From Geodermatophilus sp. DSM 45219 (GTDB lineage Bacteria; Actinomycetota; Actinomycetes; Mycobacteriales; Geodermatophilaceae): a DNA stretch of 64,000 nt. The position numbers and the translations under genes are program-made. The stretch lies in assembly GCF_900104025.1 (NCBI RefSeq), contig NZ_FNIQ01000003.1:496001-560000 (forward strand). Direction: 5' to 3'. The notes beneath the pieces were generated by a model. The model was not told the DNA's origin, searched no databases, and worked only from the letters and a program-made list of their open reading frames with translations. The stretch's first letter is position 1; each line of letters begins with the position of its first letter. Below, one piece after another: positions 36,263-47,161 of the stretch.

Positions 36263-37993
36263 TCACACGAGCGCGCGGCCCACCGCGACGGCGCGGGTGT
36301 CCGGGGCGGCGATCCGCACCGCGTCGGCGGCCTGGTCGTCGGCGGCCTCCTGCGAGCGGCGCTCGGCCTCGACGCGGGCCCGGTAGCTGTCGACCTCGTT
36401 GCCGATCCGCACCTCGTCCCAGCCGAGGACGCCGGCCACGGCCCGGGCGACGGGCTCGGCGCTGACCACACCGCGGTGCGACGTCTCGATCGAGATGCGG
36501 GTGCGCCGGGCGAGCAGGTCGTCCAGGTGCAGCGCCCCCTCGTGCGAGGCCCCCCACACCATCTCGACCATGAGGTACCCCTCGGCGCCCGGGACCGGCT
36601 CCAGCAGCGAGCGGTCGTCTGCGGCGAGCCCGAGCACCTCGGGGGTCTCCGAGCCGTAGCGGTTGAGCAGGTGCTCGGCGCGGAAGTGCGGGATGCCCCA
36701 GCGCTCGCTCAGCCCGTGCAGCTGGTTGACCATCGCGTGGTAGCCCTCGGCGCCGACCAGCGGGATGTTCTCGGTCACGCTCGGCGGCACCGACCGGGTG
36801 ACGTCGTCGGCGACGGCGTCCACCGCGTCGGCGGCCATCGGCCGGTAGGTCGTGTACTTGCCGCCGGCCACCGCCACCACACCGGGCATCGGCCGCGCGA
36901 CCGCGTGCTCGCGGGAGAGCTGGCTGGTCACCTCCGACTCCCCGGCCAGCAGCGGCCGAAGCCCGGCGTAGACGCCGGTGATGTCGTCGTGGGTGATCGG
37001 GACGGCGAGCACCTGGTTGACGTGCTCGAGGATGTAGTCGATGTCGGCCCGGGACGCCGCCGGATGGGCCTTGTCCAGGTCCCAGTCGGTGTCGGTCGTC
37101 CCGACGATCCAGTGGCTGCCCCACGGGATGACGAACAGCACCGACTTCTCGGTGCGCAGGATCAGCCCGCTCTCGCCGTTGATCCGGTCGCGGGGAACGA
37201 CGATGTGCACGCCCTTGCTGGCCCGCACGTGGAACCGCCCGCGCCCGCCGACCAGGGTCTGGATGTCGTCGGTCCACACGCCCGTGGCGTTGACGACGAC
37301 CTCGGCCTGCACGTCGACCTCGGCACCGGTCTCCACGTCGCGCACCCGCACCCCGGTGACCCGGCCGCCGGCGTGGTGGAAGGAGATGACCTCGGCCGAG
37401 TTCAGCACGGTCGCCCCGTAGGCGGCGGCGGTGCGGGCGACGCCGAGGGTGTGCCGGGCGTCGTCGGCCTGCGCGTCGTAGTAGCGGACGGCGCCGACGA
37501 GCGCGTCGGGCTTGAGCGCGGGGAACAGCTGCCGGGCGCCGCGGCGACTGAGGTGCCTGTGCCGGGGCATGGGCGTGGACAGCGCGCCGAGGCGGGCCAG
37601 CTGGTCGTAGAGGACCAGCCCGGCGGTGACGTAGGGCCGCTCCCACACCCTGTGCTCCAGCGGGTAGAGGAAGGGCACCGGCTTCACCAGGTGCGGCGCG
37701 ATCCGGGTGACGCTGAGGTCGCGCTCGTGCAGCGCCTCGCGGACCAGGGTGAAGTCGAACTGCTCCAGGTAGCGCAGCCCGCCGTGGAACAGCTTGGACG
37801 AGCGGGACGACGTGCCGCTGGCGAAGTCGCGGGCCTCGACCAGCGCCGTCCGCAGGCCGCGGGTCGCCGCGTCCAGGGCGACGCCGGCGCCGGTCACCCC
37901 GCCTCCGACGACGAGGACCTCGAAGGGCTGCTCGGCCAGTTCGGCCCAGGCCCGGGCACGCTGATCGGGGCCGAGTGCGGGGACTACGGGCAT
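36263..37993 (-). CDS. glpD: Aerobic glycerol-3-phosphate dehydrogenase
   Basis: Membrane-associated FAD enzyme that oxidises glycerol-3-phosphate to dihydroxyacetone phosphate and feeds electrons to quinone. 576 residues. The FAD dinucleotide fold VLVVGGGVTGAGVALDAATRG, SSRSSKLFHGGLRYLEQFDF and GGKYTTYRPMAADAVD are family signatures. ATG 37993 has GAGGAG five bases upstream. It is transcribed away from the IclR regulator, with a palindromic operator between, so its control by that regulator is likely. Confidence 0.96.
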   Translation of the reverse strand: MPVVPALGPDQRARAWAELAEQPFEVLVVGGGVTGAGVALDAATRGLRTALVEARDFASGTSSRSSKLFHGGLRYLEQFDFTLVREALHERDLSVTRIAPHLVKPVPFLYPLEHRVWERPYVTAGLVLYDQLARLGALSTPMPRHRHLSRRGARQLFPALKPDALVGAVRYYDAQADDARHTLGVARTAAAYGATVLNSAEVISFHHAGGRVTGVRVRDVETGAEVDVQAEVVVNATGVWTDDIQTLVGGRGRFHVRASKGVHIVVPRDRINGESGLILRTEKSVLFVIPWGSHWIVGTTDTDWDLDKAHPAASRADIDYILEHVNQVLAVPITHDDITGVYAGLRPLLAGESEVTSQLSREHAVARPMPGVVAVAGGKYTTYRPMAADAVDAVADDVTRSVPPSVTENIPLVGAEGYHAMVNQLHGLSERWGIPHFRAEHLLNRYGSETPEVLGLAADDRSLLEPVPGAEGYLMVEMVWGASHEGALHLDDLLARRTRISIETSHRGVVSAEPVARAVAGVLGWDEVRIGNEVDSYRARVEAERRSQEAADDQAADAVRIAAPDTRAVAVGRALV

Positions 37994-38062
37994 GCCGACT
38001 CCTCTGGCGGGGACTGCTCGCCGTCAACGGTAGGCGCGCCCGCCGACGCGGGTCGACGTCGC

Positions 38063-38083
38063 GCGTTCGACATCGTCGTACAC
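38063..38083. promoter_or_regulatory. Putative glycerol-regulon operator, copy 1
   Basis: An imperfect 21-bp palindrome centred on ATC. Its core CGACATCGTCGTACA is identical to the core of 40381-40395. It lies between glpD and the IclR gene, overlapping the -35 region of the latter. It is probably bound by the IclR-type regulator. Confidence 0.65.
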
Positions 38084-38091
38084 CGAGGGCC

Positions 38092-38097
38092 TAGGGT
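38092..38097 (+). promoter_or_regulatory. Putative -10 box (TAGGGT) of the IclR gene, leaderless
   Basis: TAGGGT ends eight bases before GTG 38106 and no ribosome site is present. The same hexamer precedes the DUF3291-like gene at 54086 by seven bases. Confidence 0.45.
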
Positions 38098-38105
38098 GAC
38101 GCGCC

Positions 38106-38854
38106 GTGCCGGGCACCGTGCAATCGATCGAGCGAGCCGCCACCCTGCTGCACGCCATCGCCCAGTCAGGCGGCCAGATGGGCGTCACCGAGCTGGCCGG
38201 CGCGGTCGACCTGCCCAAGACGACGACGCACGGGCTGCTGCGCACCCTGCTGTCGGTGGGTTTCGTCGAGCAGGACCCGCGCACCGGCCGGTACTCCCTC
38301 GGCGCCGGGCTGCTCGGCCTGGGCACGCACTACCTGGACGCCAACGAGCTGCGGTCCCGGGCGTCGAACTGGGCGGACTCGCTGGCCGCCCGCAGCGGCT
38401 TCGCCGTCCGGCTCGGGACGCCGGCGGGCCTGCAGGTCGTCGTCGTCCACCACGTCTTCCGGCCCGACGACTCGCCGCAGGAGATGGAGGTCGGCGCGTT
38501 GCTGCCCGCGCACGCCACGGCGGTGGGCAAGGTGCTGCTGGCCTCCCGGCCCGCGGTGGCCCGGTCGCTGACCGACGTCCCGCTGGACGCCCTGACGCCG
38601 CGCACCGTCGTCGACCCGGCGGCGCTGCTGGCCGAGCTGCAGGCCACCCGCGCCCGCGGCTGGGCCGAGCAGCGGGGGGAGTACCGGCTGGGCGTGGCCG
38701 GGATCGCCGCGCCGGTGCACGGGCCGGGCGGGCTGGTGGTCGGGGCGCTGGGCATCAGCGGCCCGGTCGAGGAGCTCGACGCGCCGGGGGCGCGGGGGGA
38801 GCTGCGGGCGATGGTGGTCGCGGCGGCGGCGTCCGTCACGCGGGAGCTCCTCAC

Positions 38855-38858
<4 letters not shown>
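38106..38858 (+). CDS. IclR-family transcriptional regulator of glycerol genes
   Basis: 250 residues. The N-terminal winged helix (QSIERAATLLHAIAQ, MGVTELAGAVDLPKTTTHGLLRTL) and C-terminal IclR effector domain (LLPAHATAVGKVLLA, YRLGVAGIAAPVHGPGG) are complete. It is the likely counterpart of Streptomyces GylR, which represses glycerol catabolism until glycerol or its phosphate is present. It shares a 4-base overlap with the first glycerol kinase gene. Confidence 0.92.
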
Positions 38859-40363
<1,505 letters not shown>

Positions 40364-40375
40364 CGGCCGGCGGCA

Positions 40376-40396
40376 CTGTCCGACATCGTCGTACAG
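40376..40396. promoter_or_regulatory. Putative glycerol-regulon operator, copy 2
   Basis: The core CGACATCGTCGTACA is identical to the copy at 38068-38082. Here the flanks CTGT and ACAG extend it to a 21-bp palindrome with one mismatch between half-sites. It is placed 120 bp before glpF, just upstream of a possible -35 (TTGTCC, 40403). Confidence 0.68.
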
Positions 40397-40515
40397 CAGC
40401 CGTTGTCCGCTCTCCACCGGTGTGAATAGCGTCACCGGCCCGGTCGTCGTCCGCCCGCACCCGCGGCGCGGTCGCGATCCGGAGCACCCGCATCACCGGC
40501 GATGAGGAGCACCGC

Positions 40516-41238
40516 ATGAGTCTGTGGACAGTCTTCGGCAGCGAGGTCGTCGGGACCGGCATCCTGCTGCTCCTCGGCATCGGGGTGGTGGCCAACGTCG
40601 TCCTGCCCAAGACCCTGGGCAACGGCGGAGGCTGGCTGCTCATCAACTTCGGCTGGGGCATCGCCGTCTTCGCCGGCGTGTTCGCCGGCGCCAGCTCCGG
40701 AGCGCACATCAACCCGGCGGTGACCCTCGGCCTGGCGGTGAGCGGCGCCGACGAGTACGCGCCCGGCGTGCCGATCACCCTCGCGTCGTCACTGGTCTAC
40801 GTGATCGGCCAGCTCGTCGGCGCCTTCCTCGGCGCCGTCATCGCGTGGGTGGCCTACCGGCGGCACTACGACGAGGCGACCGAGCCGGTGCTGGGCACCT
40901 TCTCCACCGGCCCGGCGATCGCGAGCCCCGTGTGGAATGTGGTGACCGAGGCCATCGGAACGTTCGTCCTCGTCTACATCATCCTGCGATTCGGCGACAC
41001 GCCCGGCGAGCTCGGCCCGCTGGCCGTGGCGCTGCTCGTCGTCGGCATCGGCGCCTCCCTCGGCGGGCCGACCGGCTACGCCATCAACCCCGCCCGCGAC
41101 CTCGGCCCGCGCATCGCGCACGCCGTGCTGCCGATCCGCGGCAAGGGGGACAGCAACTGGGGCTACGCCTGGGTGCCGATCGTCGGGCCGCTGATCGGCG
41201 CCGTCCTGGGCGGCCTGCTCTCGCGCGTCCCCATCTGA
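40516..41238 (+). CDS. glpF: Glycerol uptake facilitator (aquaglyceroporin)
   Basis: MIP-family channel, 240 residues, six membrane helices and two half-helices with NPA boxes [11 protein letters not shown] and [13 protein letters not shown]. The Asp after the second NPAR motif is typical of glycerol-conducting GlpF rather than water-only aquaporins. ATG 40516 has GAGGAG six bases upstream. It is followed after 46 bp by the second glycerol kinase, the usual glpF-glpK order. Confidence 0.95.
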   Translation: MSLWTVFGSEVVGTGILLLLGIGVVANVVLPKTLGNGGGWLLINFGWGIAVFAGVFAGASSGAHINPAVTLGLAVSGADEYAPGVPITLASSLVYVIGQLVGAFLGAVIAWVAYRRHYDEATEPVLGTFSTGPAIASPVWNVVTEAIGTFVLVYIILRFGDTPGELGPLAVALLVVGIGASLGGPTGYAINPARDLGPRIAHAVLPIRGKGDSNWGYAWVPIVGPLIGAVLGGLLSRVPI

Positions 41239-41284
41239 CCGCAGCTCTCCCGAACCCCACCGCGACGAAGCGAGAGGAACCACC

Positions 41285-42802
41285 GTGAGCCAGTACGTGG
41301 CCGCCATCGACCAGGGCACGACGAGCACCCGCTGCATGATCTTCGACCACGAGGGCGCCGTCGTCTCGGTCGGGCAGAAGGAGCACCAGCAGATCTTCCC
41401 GCGCGCCGGGTGGGTCGAGCACGACGCCAACGAGATCTGGGCCAACACCCGCGAGGTGGTGGGCCAGGCGCTCGCCCGGGGCAACGTCGGCACCTCCGAC
41501 GTGGTCGCCGTCGGCATCACCAACCAGCGCGAGACCGCCGTCGTCTGGGACCGGAGCACCGGTCAGCCGGTCTACAACGCGATCGTCTGGCAGGACACCC
41601 GCACCGCGGGGATCGTCGAGCAGCTCGGCGCCCTCGGCGGCGGCGCGGACCGGTACAAGGACAAGGTCGGCCTGCCGCTGGCCACCTACTTCTCCGGACC
41701 CAAGGTGCGCTGGATCCTCGACAACGTCGACGGCGCCCGCGAGCGGGCCGAGCGCGGTGAGCTGCTCATGGGCACCATCGACTCCTGGCTGATCTGGAAC
41801 ATGACCGGCGGGGCCGACGGCGGGCTGCACCTCACCGACGTGTCCAACGCCTCCCGCACGATGCTCATGGACTACCGGACGCTGGCCTGGGACGCCGACA
41901 TCGCCGGGGAGATGGGCATCCCGATGTCGATGCTCCCGGAGATCCGGTCCAACTCCGAGGAGTACGGCCGCGGCCGCAAGGCCGGCTTCCTCGCCGGGGT
42001 GCCGATCGCCGGCTCCCTGGGCGACCAGCAGGCGGCCACCTTCGGCCAGGTCTGCTTCACCAAGGGGATGGCCAAGAACACCTACGGCACCGGCAACTTC
42101 ATGCTGCTCAACACCGGCGAGGAGGCCGTCCCCTCGCAGAACGGCCTGCTCACGACGCTGTGCTACCAGCTCGGCGACGGCAAGCCGGTGTACGCGCTGG
42201 AGGGCTCGATCGCGGTCACCGGGTCGCTGGTGCAGTGGGTCCGGGACAACCTCGGGATGATCTCCAGCGCGCCGGAGATCGAGGACCAGGCGCGCTCGGT
42301 CGAGGACAACGGCGGCGCCTACTTCGTGCCCGCGTTCTCCGGGCTGTTCGCCCCGCACTGGCGCTCCGACGCCCGCGGCGCGATCGTCGGGCTCACCCGC
42401 TACGTCAACAAGGGCCACCTGGCCCGGGCGGTGCTCGAGGCGACGGCGTACCAGACCCGCGAGGTGCTCGACGCGATGAACGCCGACTCCGGCGTCGACC
42501 TGACCGAGCTGCGGGTGGACGGCGGGATGGTCGGCAACGAGCTGCTCATGCAGTTCCAGGCCGACATCCTCGACGTCCCGGTCATCCGGCCCAAGATCGC
42601 CGAGACCACCGCCCTGGGCGCGGCCTACGCGGCCGGCCTCGCCGTCGGCTTCTGGTCCGACCTCGACGAGCTCACCGCCAAGTGGGCCGAGGACAAGCGC
42701 TGGGAGCCGCAGATGCCGGCCGAGGAGCGCGAGCGCAACTACCGCAACTGGCAGAAGGCGGTCACCAAGAGCCTGGACTGGGTCGACGAGGACGTGAAGT
42801 GA
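41285..42802 (+). CDS. glpK: Glycerol kinase, second paralogue
   Basis: 505 residues and intact: [66 protein letters not shown]. It is closer to canonical GlpK than the first copy in the N-terminal and hinge regions. GTG 41285 has GAGGAAC upstream. Being downstream of glpF, it is probably the main kinase for imported glycerol. A perfect 18-bp hairpin follows. Confidence 0.95.
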   Translation: MSQYVAAIDQGTTSTRCMIFDHEGAVVSVGQKEHQQIFPRAGWVEHDANEIWANTREVVGQALARGNVGTSDVVAVGITNQRETAVVWDRSTGQPVYNAIVWQDTRTAGIVEQLGALGGGADRYKDKVGLPLATYFSGPKVRWILDNVDGARERAERGELLMGTIDSWLIWNMTGGADGGLHLTDVSNASRTMLMDYRTLAWDADIAGEMGIPMSMLPEIRSNSEEYGRGRKAGFLAGVPIAGSLGDQQAATFGQVCFTKGMAKNTYGTGNFMLLNTGEEAVPSQNGLLTTLCYQLGDGKPVYALEGSIAVTGSLVQWVRDNLGMISSAPEIEDQARSVEDNGGAYFVPAFSGLFAPHWRSDARGAIVGLTRYVNKGHLARAVLEATAYQTREVLDAMNADSGVDLTELRVDGGMVGNELLMQFQADILDVPVIRPKIAETTALGAAYAAGLAVGFWSDLDELTAKWAEDKRWEPQMPAEERERNYRNWQKAVTKSLDWVDEDVK

Positions 42803-42817
42803 CAGCGCAGCAGTGAA

Positions 42818-42858
42818 CGCCGAGGGCCCGTTCTCGTGAGGAGAACGGGCCCTCGGCG
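42818..42858. terminator. Perfect 18-bp bidirectional terminator between glpK and pgm
   Basis: Arms 42818-42835 and 42841-42858 pair without mismatch (CGCCGAGGGCCCGTTCTC and complement) around GTGAG. Both convergent genes end within 16 bases of it. Confidence 0.85.
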
Positions 42859-42866
42859 TCCACCGG

Positions 42867-44501
42867 TCACCCCCCGAGAGCAGCGGTGACGACCGCCTTG
42901 GCCTCCTCCTGCACCTGCGCCAGGTGGTCGGGGCCGCGGAACGACTCCGCGTAGACCTTGTAGACGTCCTCGGTGCCCGAGGGGCGGGCGGCGAACCAGG
43001 CGTCCTCCGTGGTCACCTTCAGCCCGCCGAGGGCCGCGTCGTTGCCCGGCGCGCGGGTGAGCTTGGCGGTGATCGGCTCGCCGGCCAGCTCGGTCGCCGT
43101 CACGTCCTCGGGGGAGAGCTTCCCGAGCGCCGCCTTCTGCTCGCGGCTGGCCGGCGCGTCGACGCGGGCGTAGGCCGACTCGCCGTACCGGGCGGTGAGC
43201 TCGGCGTGCAGCTGCGAGGGGGACCGCCCCGTCACGGCCTGGATCTCGCTGGCCAGCAGGGCCAGCAGGATGCCGTCCTTGTCCGTCGTCCACACGCTGC
43301 CGTCGCGGCGCAGGAACGAGGCGCCGGCGGACTCCTCCCCGCCGAAGCCGACCGACCCGTCGAGCAGGCCGGGCACGAACCACTTGAACCCGACCGGCAC
43401 CTCCACCAGCCGCCGGCCGAGACCGGCGACCACCCGGTCGATGAGGGACGACGACACGAGCGTCTTGCCGACGGCGGTGTCCTGACCCCACTCGGGCCGG
43501 TGCGAGAACAGGTAGGAGATCGCGACGGCGAGGAAGTGGTTGGGGTTCATCAGCCCGCCGTCGGGGGTGACGATGCCGTGCCGGTCGGCGTCGGCGTCGT
43601 TGCCCGTGGCGATCTGGAACTGCTCGCGCTTGCCGATGAGCGAGGCCATGGCCGACGGCGACGAGCAGTCCATCCGGATCTTGCCGTCCCAGTCCAGCGT
43701 CATGAACCGCCAGGTGGGGTCGACCAGCGGGTTCACCACGGTCAGGTCCAGGCGGTGCCGCTCGGCGATCGCCGCCCAGTAGTCGACGCTGGCGCCGCCG
43801 AGCGGGTCGGCGCCGATGCGCACGCCGGCGTCCCGGACCGCGTCGATGTCGAGCACCGAGGGCAGGTCGTCGACGTAGTCGCCGAGGAAGTCGTGCGGCC
43901 GCGCCGCCGCCCGGGCGCGGGCGAACGGGACCCGCCGGACGCCCTTCAGGTCCTCGCGCAGCAGCTCGTTGGCGCGGGCGGCGATCACCTTCGTGGCGTC
44001 GGTGTCGGCCGGGCCGCCGTTCGGGGGGTTGTACTTGAAGCCGCCGTCGCGGGGCGGGTTGTGCGACGGGGTGACGACGATGCCGTCGGCGAGACCGGTC
44101 GATCGGCCCTGGTTGGCCCGCAGGATGGCGTGGCTGACCGCCGGGGTGGGCGTGTAGCGGTCGGCGGCGTCGACCAGCACGGTCACGTCGTTGGCGGCCA
44201 GCACCTCCAGCGCCGACGCCCAGGCCGGCTCGGAGAGCGCGTGGGTGTCGCGGCCGACGAACAGCGGCCCGTCGTACCCCTGGGCCGCGCGGTACTCGCA
44301 GATGGCCTGGGTGGTGGCCAGGATGTGCGGCTCGTTGAAGGCCCGGTCGAACGCCGACCCGCGGTGACCCGACGTCCCGAAGGAGACCTGCTGGGCGGGA
44401 TCGGCGGGGTCCGGGTCGAGGGTGTAGTACGCGGTGACCAGCGAGGCGACGTCGATCAGGTCGCCGGGGTCTGCCGGCTGCCCGGCACGGGGGTCGGTCA
44501 T
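42867..44501 (-). CDS. pgm: Alpha-D-phosphoglucomutase
   Basis: Interconverts glucose-1- and glucose-6-phosphate, linking glycolysis to the glycogen (GlgC) and trehalose (OtsA) genes of this window. 544 residues. N-terminal [15 protein letters not shown], phosphoserine loop [13 protein letters not shown], metal loop [10 protein letters not shown], sugar-binding [12 protein letters not shown] and phosphate-binding [13 protein letters not shown] are all present. ATG 44501. Confidence 0.96.
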   Translation of the reverse strand: MTDPRAGQPADPGDLIDVASLVTAYYTLDPDPADPAQQVSFGTSGHRGSAFDRAFNEPHILATTQAICEYRAAQGYDGPLFVGRDTHALSEPAWASALEVLAANDVTVLVDAADRYTPTPAVSHAILRANQGRSTGLADGIVVTPSHNPPRDGGFKYNPPNGGPADTDATKVIAARANELLREDLKGVRRVPFARARAAARPHDFLGDYVDDLPSVLDIDAVRDAGVRIGADPLGGASVDYWAAIAERHRLDLTVVNPLVDPTWRFMTLDWDGKIRMDCSSPSAMASLIGKREQFQIATGNDADADRHGIVTPDGGLMNPNHFLAVAISYLFSHRPEWGQDTAVGKTLVSSSLIDRVVAGLGRRLVEVPVGFKWFVPGLLDGSVGFGGEESAGASFLRRDGSVWTTDKDGILLALLASEIQAVTGRSPSQLHAELTARYGESAYARVDAPASREQKAALGKLSPEDVTATELAGEPITAKLTRAPGNDAALGGLKVTTEDAWFAARPSGTEDVYKVYAESFRGPDHLAQVQEEAKAVVTAALGG

Positions 44502-44555
44502 GCGCCGATCCTGGCCCGGCACCCGTCGTCCCCGCGACCCCGGCCGGCGTGCGGC

Positions 44556-44978
44556 TCAGAAGCCGGAAGAGGCAATCCCGGCGACCAGCCCGAGGGCCAG
44601 GAACCCCACGCCGACCCAGCCGAGCACGATGCCGGCCGTGGCCATGCCGCCCCCGGCCTCGCCGCGCTCCCGGATCTGCTTCTTCGCGACGTAGCCGAAG
44701 ACCAGCGCCAGGATGCTGCCGATCCAGTAGAGCCAGAGGATGCCCAGCACCATCGAGGCGATGGCCATCCCGTTGGTGCGCTGCGGCGGCGCGTACGGGT
44801 AGCCGTAGGGCGGCGGGTAGCCGGCCCCGGGCGGCGGATAGCCCGCCCCGGGCGGCTGGTACGCCGGCGGCGGGGCCTGGTAGCCGCCGTACGGCTGCTG
44901 CGGCTGCTGGCCCCACCCGGCGTTCTGGCTGCCGTACGGGTCGCCGGCACCCTGCTGGTGCGGCCCTTCGTGTGCCAT
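44556..44978 (-). CDS. DUF4190-like small membrane protein
   Basis: 140 residues. A Gly/Gln/Tyr/Pro-rich cytoplasmic N-terminus contains PPGAGYPPPGAGYPPP repeats. Then come NGMAIASMVLGILWLYWIGS (helix 1), VFGYVAKKQIRERGEAGG and a second helix pair (GIVLGWVGVGFLALGLVAGI), as in DUF4190. ATG 44978 has AGGAG seven bases upstream. The function of the family is not known; it is often linked to cell-envelope proteins in actinobacteria. Confidence 0.8.
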   Translation of the reverse strand: MAHEGPHQQGAGDPYGSQNAGWGQQPQQPYGGYQAPPPAYQPPGAGYPPPGAGYPPPYGYPYAPPQRTNGMAIASMVLGILWLYWIGSILALVFGYVAKKQIRERGEAGGGMATAGIVLGWVGVGFLALGLVAGIASSGF

Positions 44979-45263
44979 CGGTTCGCTCCTGGGTCCACTG
45001 CGCGGCCGCCGGGGATCGGTGGACCGGCGTTCGCCTCCATCGTGACGCCGGCCGAGGCGACCGGGGGCAGGACGCGCGGCCCGGCCACTCCGACTGGGGA
45101 GACCGCGAGGGGCCTGCAGCGGGTCCGCCGCGCCGGTTCCTCCCGGAGCGGCGGCCACGGCCTCGAACTCGGCACGAGCAGGTCCATGGCCGCCAGCCGG
45201 GCGGTGCGTCGCTGCTCCCACGGCTGCCGCGCCGCCCCCGTCCGGTCATCGGGATCCGCGGGA

Positions 45264-47012
45264 TCACGAGTCGACGCGGGCGGTGTCCCGGCGCAGCGCC
45301 AGCCCCGCGAGGAGCAGGCCGCTCGCCAGAGCCGCACCCACGCCCTCTCCGGCGCGCATCCGCAGGTCCAGCAGCGGCTCACGGCCCAGGTCCTGCAGGA
45401 CCAGGTCGTGCCCGCGTTCACGGCTGCGCTGCCCGGCGACCAGGGCGGGCTGCACGCCGGGCTCCAGCCGCACGGCCACGAGGGCGGCGACCGAGGTGGC
45501 GTAGCCGTCGAGCACCACGGCGGACCCGGCCGCGGCCGCGCCCAGCACGACGCCCGCCAGGACGGCCAGCTCGGGGCCACCCAGCTCGGTCAGTGCGACG
45601 AGCGGGTCCCGCGTCAGTGCCGGAGAGCCGCGCCGGGCCCGGGCCACGGCCTCGGCCACCACCTGCCGCTTGCGCGCGAGGACGGCGGCGTCGGCGCCTG
45701 CCCCCAGCCCGACGGCGTCCTCCGGGTCGGCGCCGAGGAGGCCGCAGGCGAGGGCCGCCGCCACGGTGGTGTTGCCGACCCCGACCTCGCCCAGGGCGAC
45801 CAGTCCCGCGGCCGCCACCTGGCGGCCCAGGTCGCGGCCGGCGTCCAGCAACCGCCACGCGTCGTCCGGCGTCATGGCCGGCCGGTCGACGAGGTCCCCG
45901 CGCGGACCGGCGGGGCGGAGCACCGTCGCGCCCGGGACGGGGTCGCCGGAGACCCCAGCGTCCACGACGCACACCCCCAGGCCGGCGGTCCGGGCGGCGG
46001 TGGCTCCCAGCGAGGTGCCGGCGACGGATGCGCTGACCACGTCCCGGGTCACGGCCGGGGAGTAGGCCGAGACCCCGAGGGCGGCGACCGGGTGGTCGGC
46101 GGCGGCCAGCACCAGGGTGCCGCCGGAGGTCGCGCCGCCGCCGGCCGCCACGACGCCGTCCACGGCCCGGTCGAGGACGCCGAGCGAGCCCGGTGGGGTG
46201 AGCAGCCGGTCGGCGTGGTCCCGGGTGGCGACGACCGCCTGCTGGCCCGGCGCGCGCAGGTGGGACGGCGGCGCGGCCGGCGCTGCGGACTCATCCGGCC
46301 ACCGGTCGTGCAGGACGACGCCGGAGAGCGGCAGCCGCCGGGACCACCCGGCCCGCTCCAGGCCCGGGGCGGGCGGCCGTTCGTCGGGCCAGCCGAGGCA
46401 GAGCCAGCCCAGGGTCACGACGCCGTCGGGCAGGCCGAGCAGGCCGGCGAGCTCCTCGGGCCGGAACAGGGTCACCCAGCCCAGGCCCAGCCCCTCGGCC
46501 CGCGCCGCCAGCCACAGGTTCTGGATGGCCGCCGCGCAGCTCCACAGGTCCGCGTCGGGGAAGGTGGCCCGGCCCAGCACCCCGGCCGGCGGGGTCCGCC
46601 GGTCGCAGCAGACGACCACGCCGAGGGGCGCCTCACGCACCCCCTCCAGCTGCAGGTCGAGCAGCCGGCGGGCGGCGTCCGGCTCCAGCTGCGCGGCCTG
46701 GCGCAGCCGTTCCCGGTCGGTGAGCACCGCGGCCCGGTCCCGGGTCGCCGGGTCCTGCACGACGAGGAAGCGCCACGGCTGGCTGTGCCCGACCGACGGG
46801 GCGGCATGGGCGGCGGTCAGGACGCGCTCCAGGACGTCGCCGAGGACGGGATCGGGCCGGAACCGGCGAACGTCGCGGCGGCCGGCGACCACCCGGTGCA
46901 GCGCGTCGCGGACCTCCTCGCCCATCGCCCAGCCGGCGGGGTCGGCAGCCCGCTGCGACGCCGAGGTCCGGTCGCCGATCAGCGGCACCGGCCGTGGCCA
47001 CGTCTCCGCCAC
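45264..47012 (-). CDS. BluB-CobT fusion: DMB synthase and nicotinate-nucleotide:DMB phosphoribosyltransferase
   Basis: One 582-residue protein joins two consecutive steps of the cobalamin lower-ligand branch. Residues about 30-245 are BluB (RRDVRRFRPDPVLGD, SVGHSQPWRFLVVQD, WLAARAEGLGLGWVTLF), which converts reduced FMN to 5,6-dimethylbenzimidazole. Residues about 250-580 are CobT (LTPPGSLGVLDR, ALGEVGVGNTTVAAALACGLLG and a catalytic-Glu region near RMRAGEGVGAALASGLL). I place the start at GTG 47012; ATG 46925 is possible. No other cobalamin genes and no cobalamin riboswitch were seen nearby. Confidence 0.9.
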   Translation of the reverse strand: MAETWPRPVPLIGDRTSASQRAADPAGWAMGEEVRDALHRVVAGRRDVRRFRPDPVLGDVLERVLTAAHAAPSVGHSQPWRFLVVQDPATRDRAAVLTDRERLRQAAQLEPDAARRLLDLQLEGVREAPLGVVVCCDRRTPPAGVLGRATFPDADLWSCAAAIQNLWLAARAEGLGLGWVTLFRPEELAGLLGLPDGVVTLGWLCLGWPDERPPAPGLERAGWSRRLPLSGVVLHDRWPDESAAPAAPPSHLRAPGQQAVVATRDHADRLLTPPGSLGVLDRAVDGVVAAGGGATSGGTLVLAAADHPVAALGVSAYSPAVTRDVVSASVAGTSLGATAARTAGLGVCVVDAGVSGDPVPGATVLRPAGPRGDLVDRPAMTPDDAWRLLDAGRDLGRQVAAAGLVALGEVGVGNTTVAAALACGLLGADPEDAVGLGAGADAAVLARKRQVVAEAVARARRGSPALTRDPLVALTELGGPELAVLAGVVLGAAAAGSAVVLDGYATSVAALVAVRLEPGVQPALVAGQRSRERGHDLVLQDLGREPLLDLRMRAGEGVGAALASGLLLAGLALRRDTARVDS

Positions 47013-47110
47013 AGGCTGTCCCCCCACGCCGCCGTGCCCGGCCTCCCCGGGCGGCCGACTGTAGTTCCCGCCCGGCCGCGACGGCCGCACCCCCACCGGC
47101 CCGGGACGAC

Positions 47111-47147
47111 GACGGGCGCCGCGGACCCGGGGTCCACGGCGCCCGTC
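47111..47147 (-). terminator. Hairpin terminator after the MCP ending at 47162
   Basis: Arms 47111-47128 and 47130-47147 pair over 18 bp with one G-U-compatible mismatch, 14 bases past the MCP stop and upstream of the BluB-CobT gene. Confidence 0.7.
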
Positions 47148-47161
47148 GGAGGCTGCCACGG

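Noticed and set aside
47013-47110. Possible cobalamin riboswitch before the BluB-CobT gene
   Set aside because: Some GC-rich hairpins occur, but the conserved B12-box and adjacent core segments were not found.
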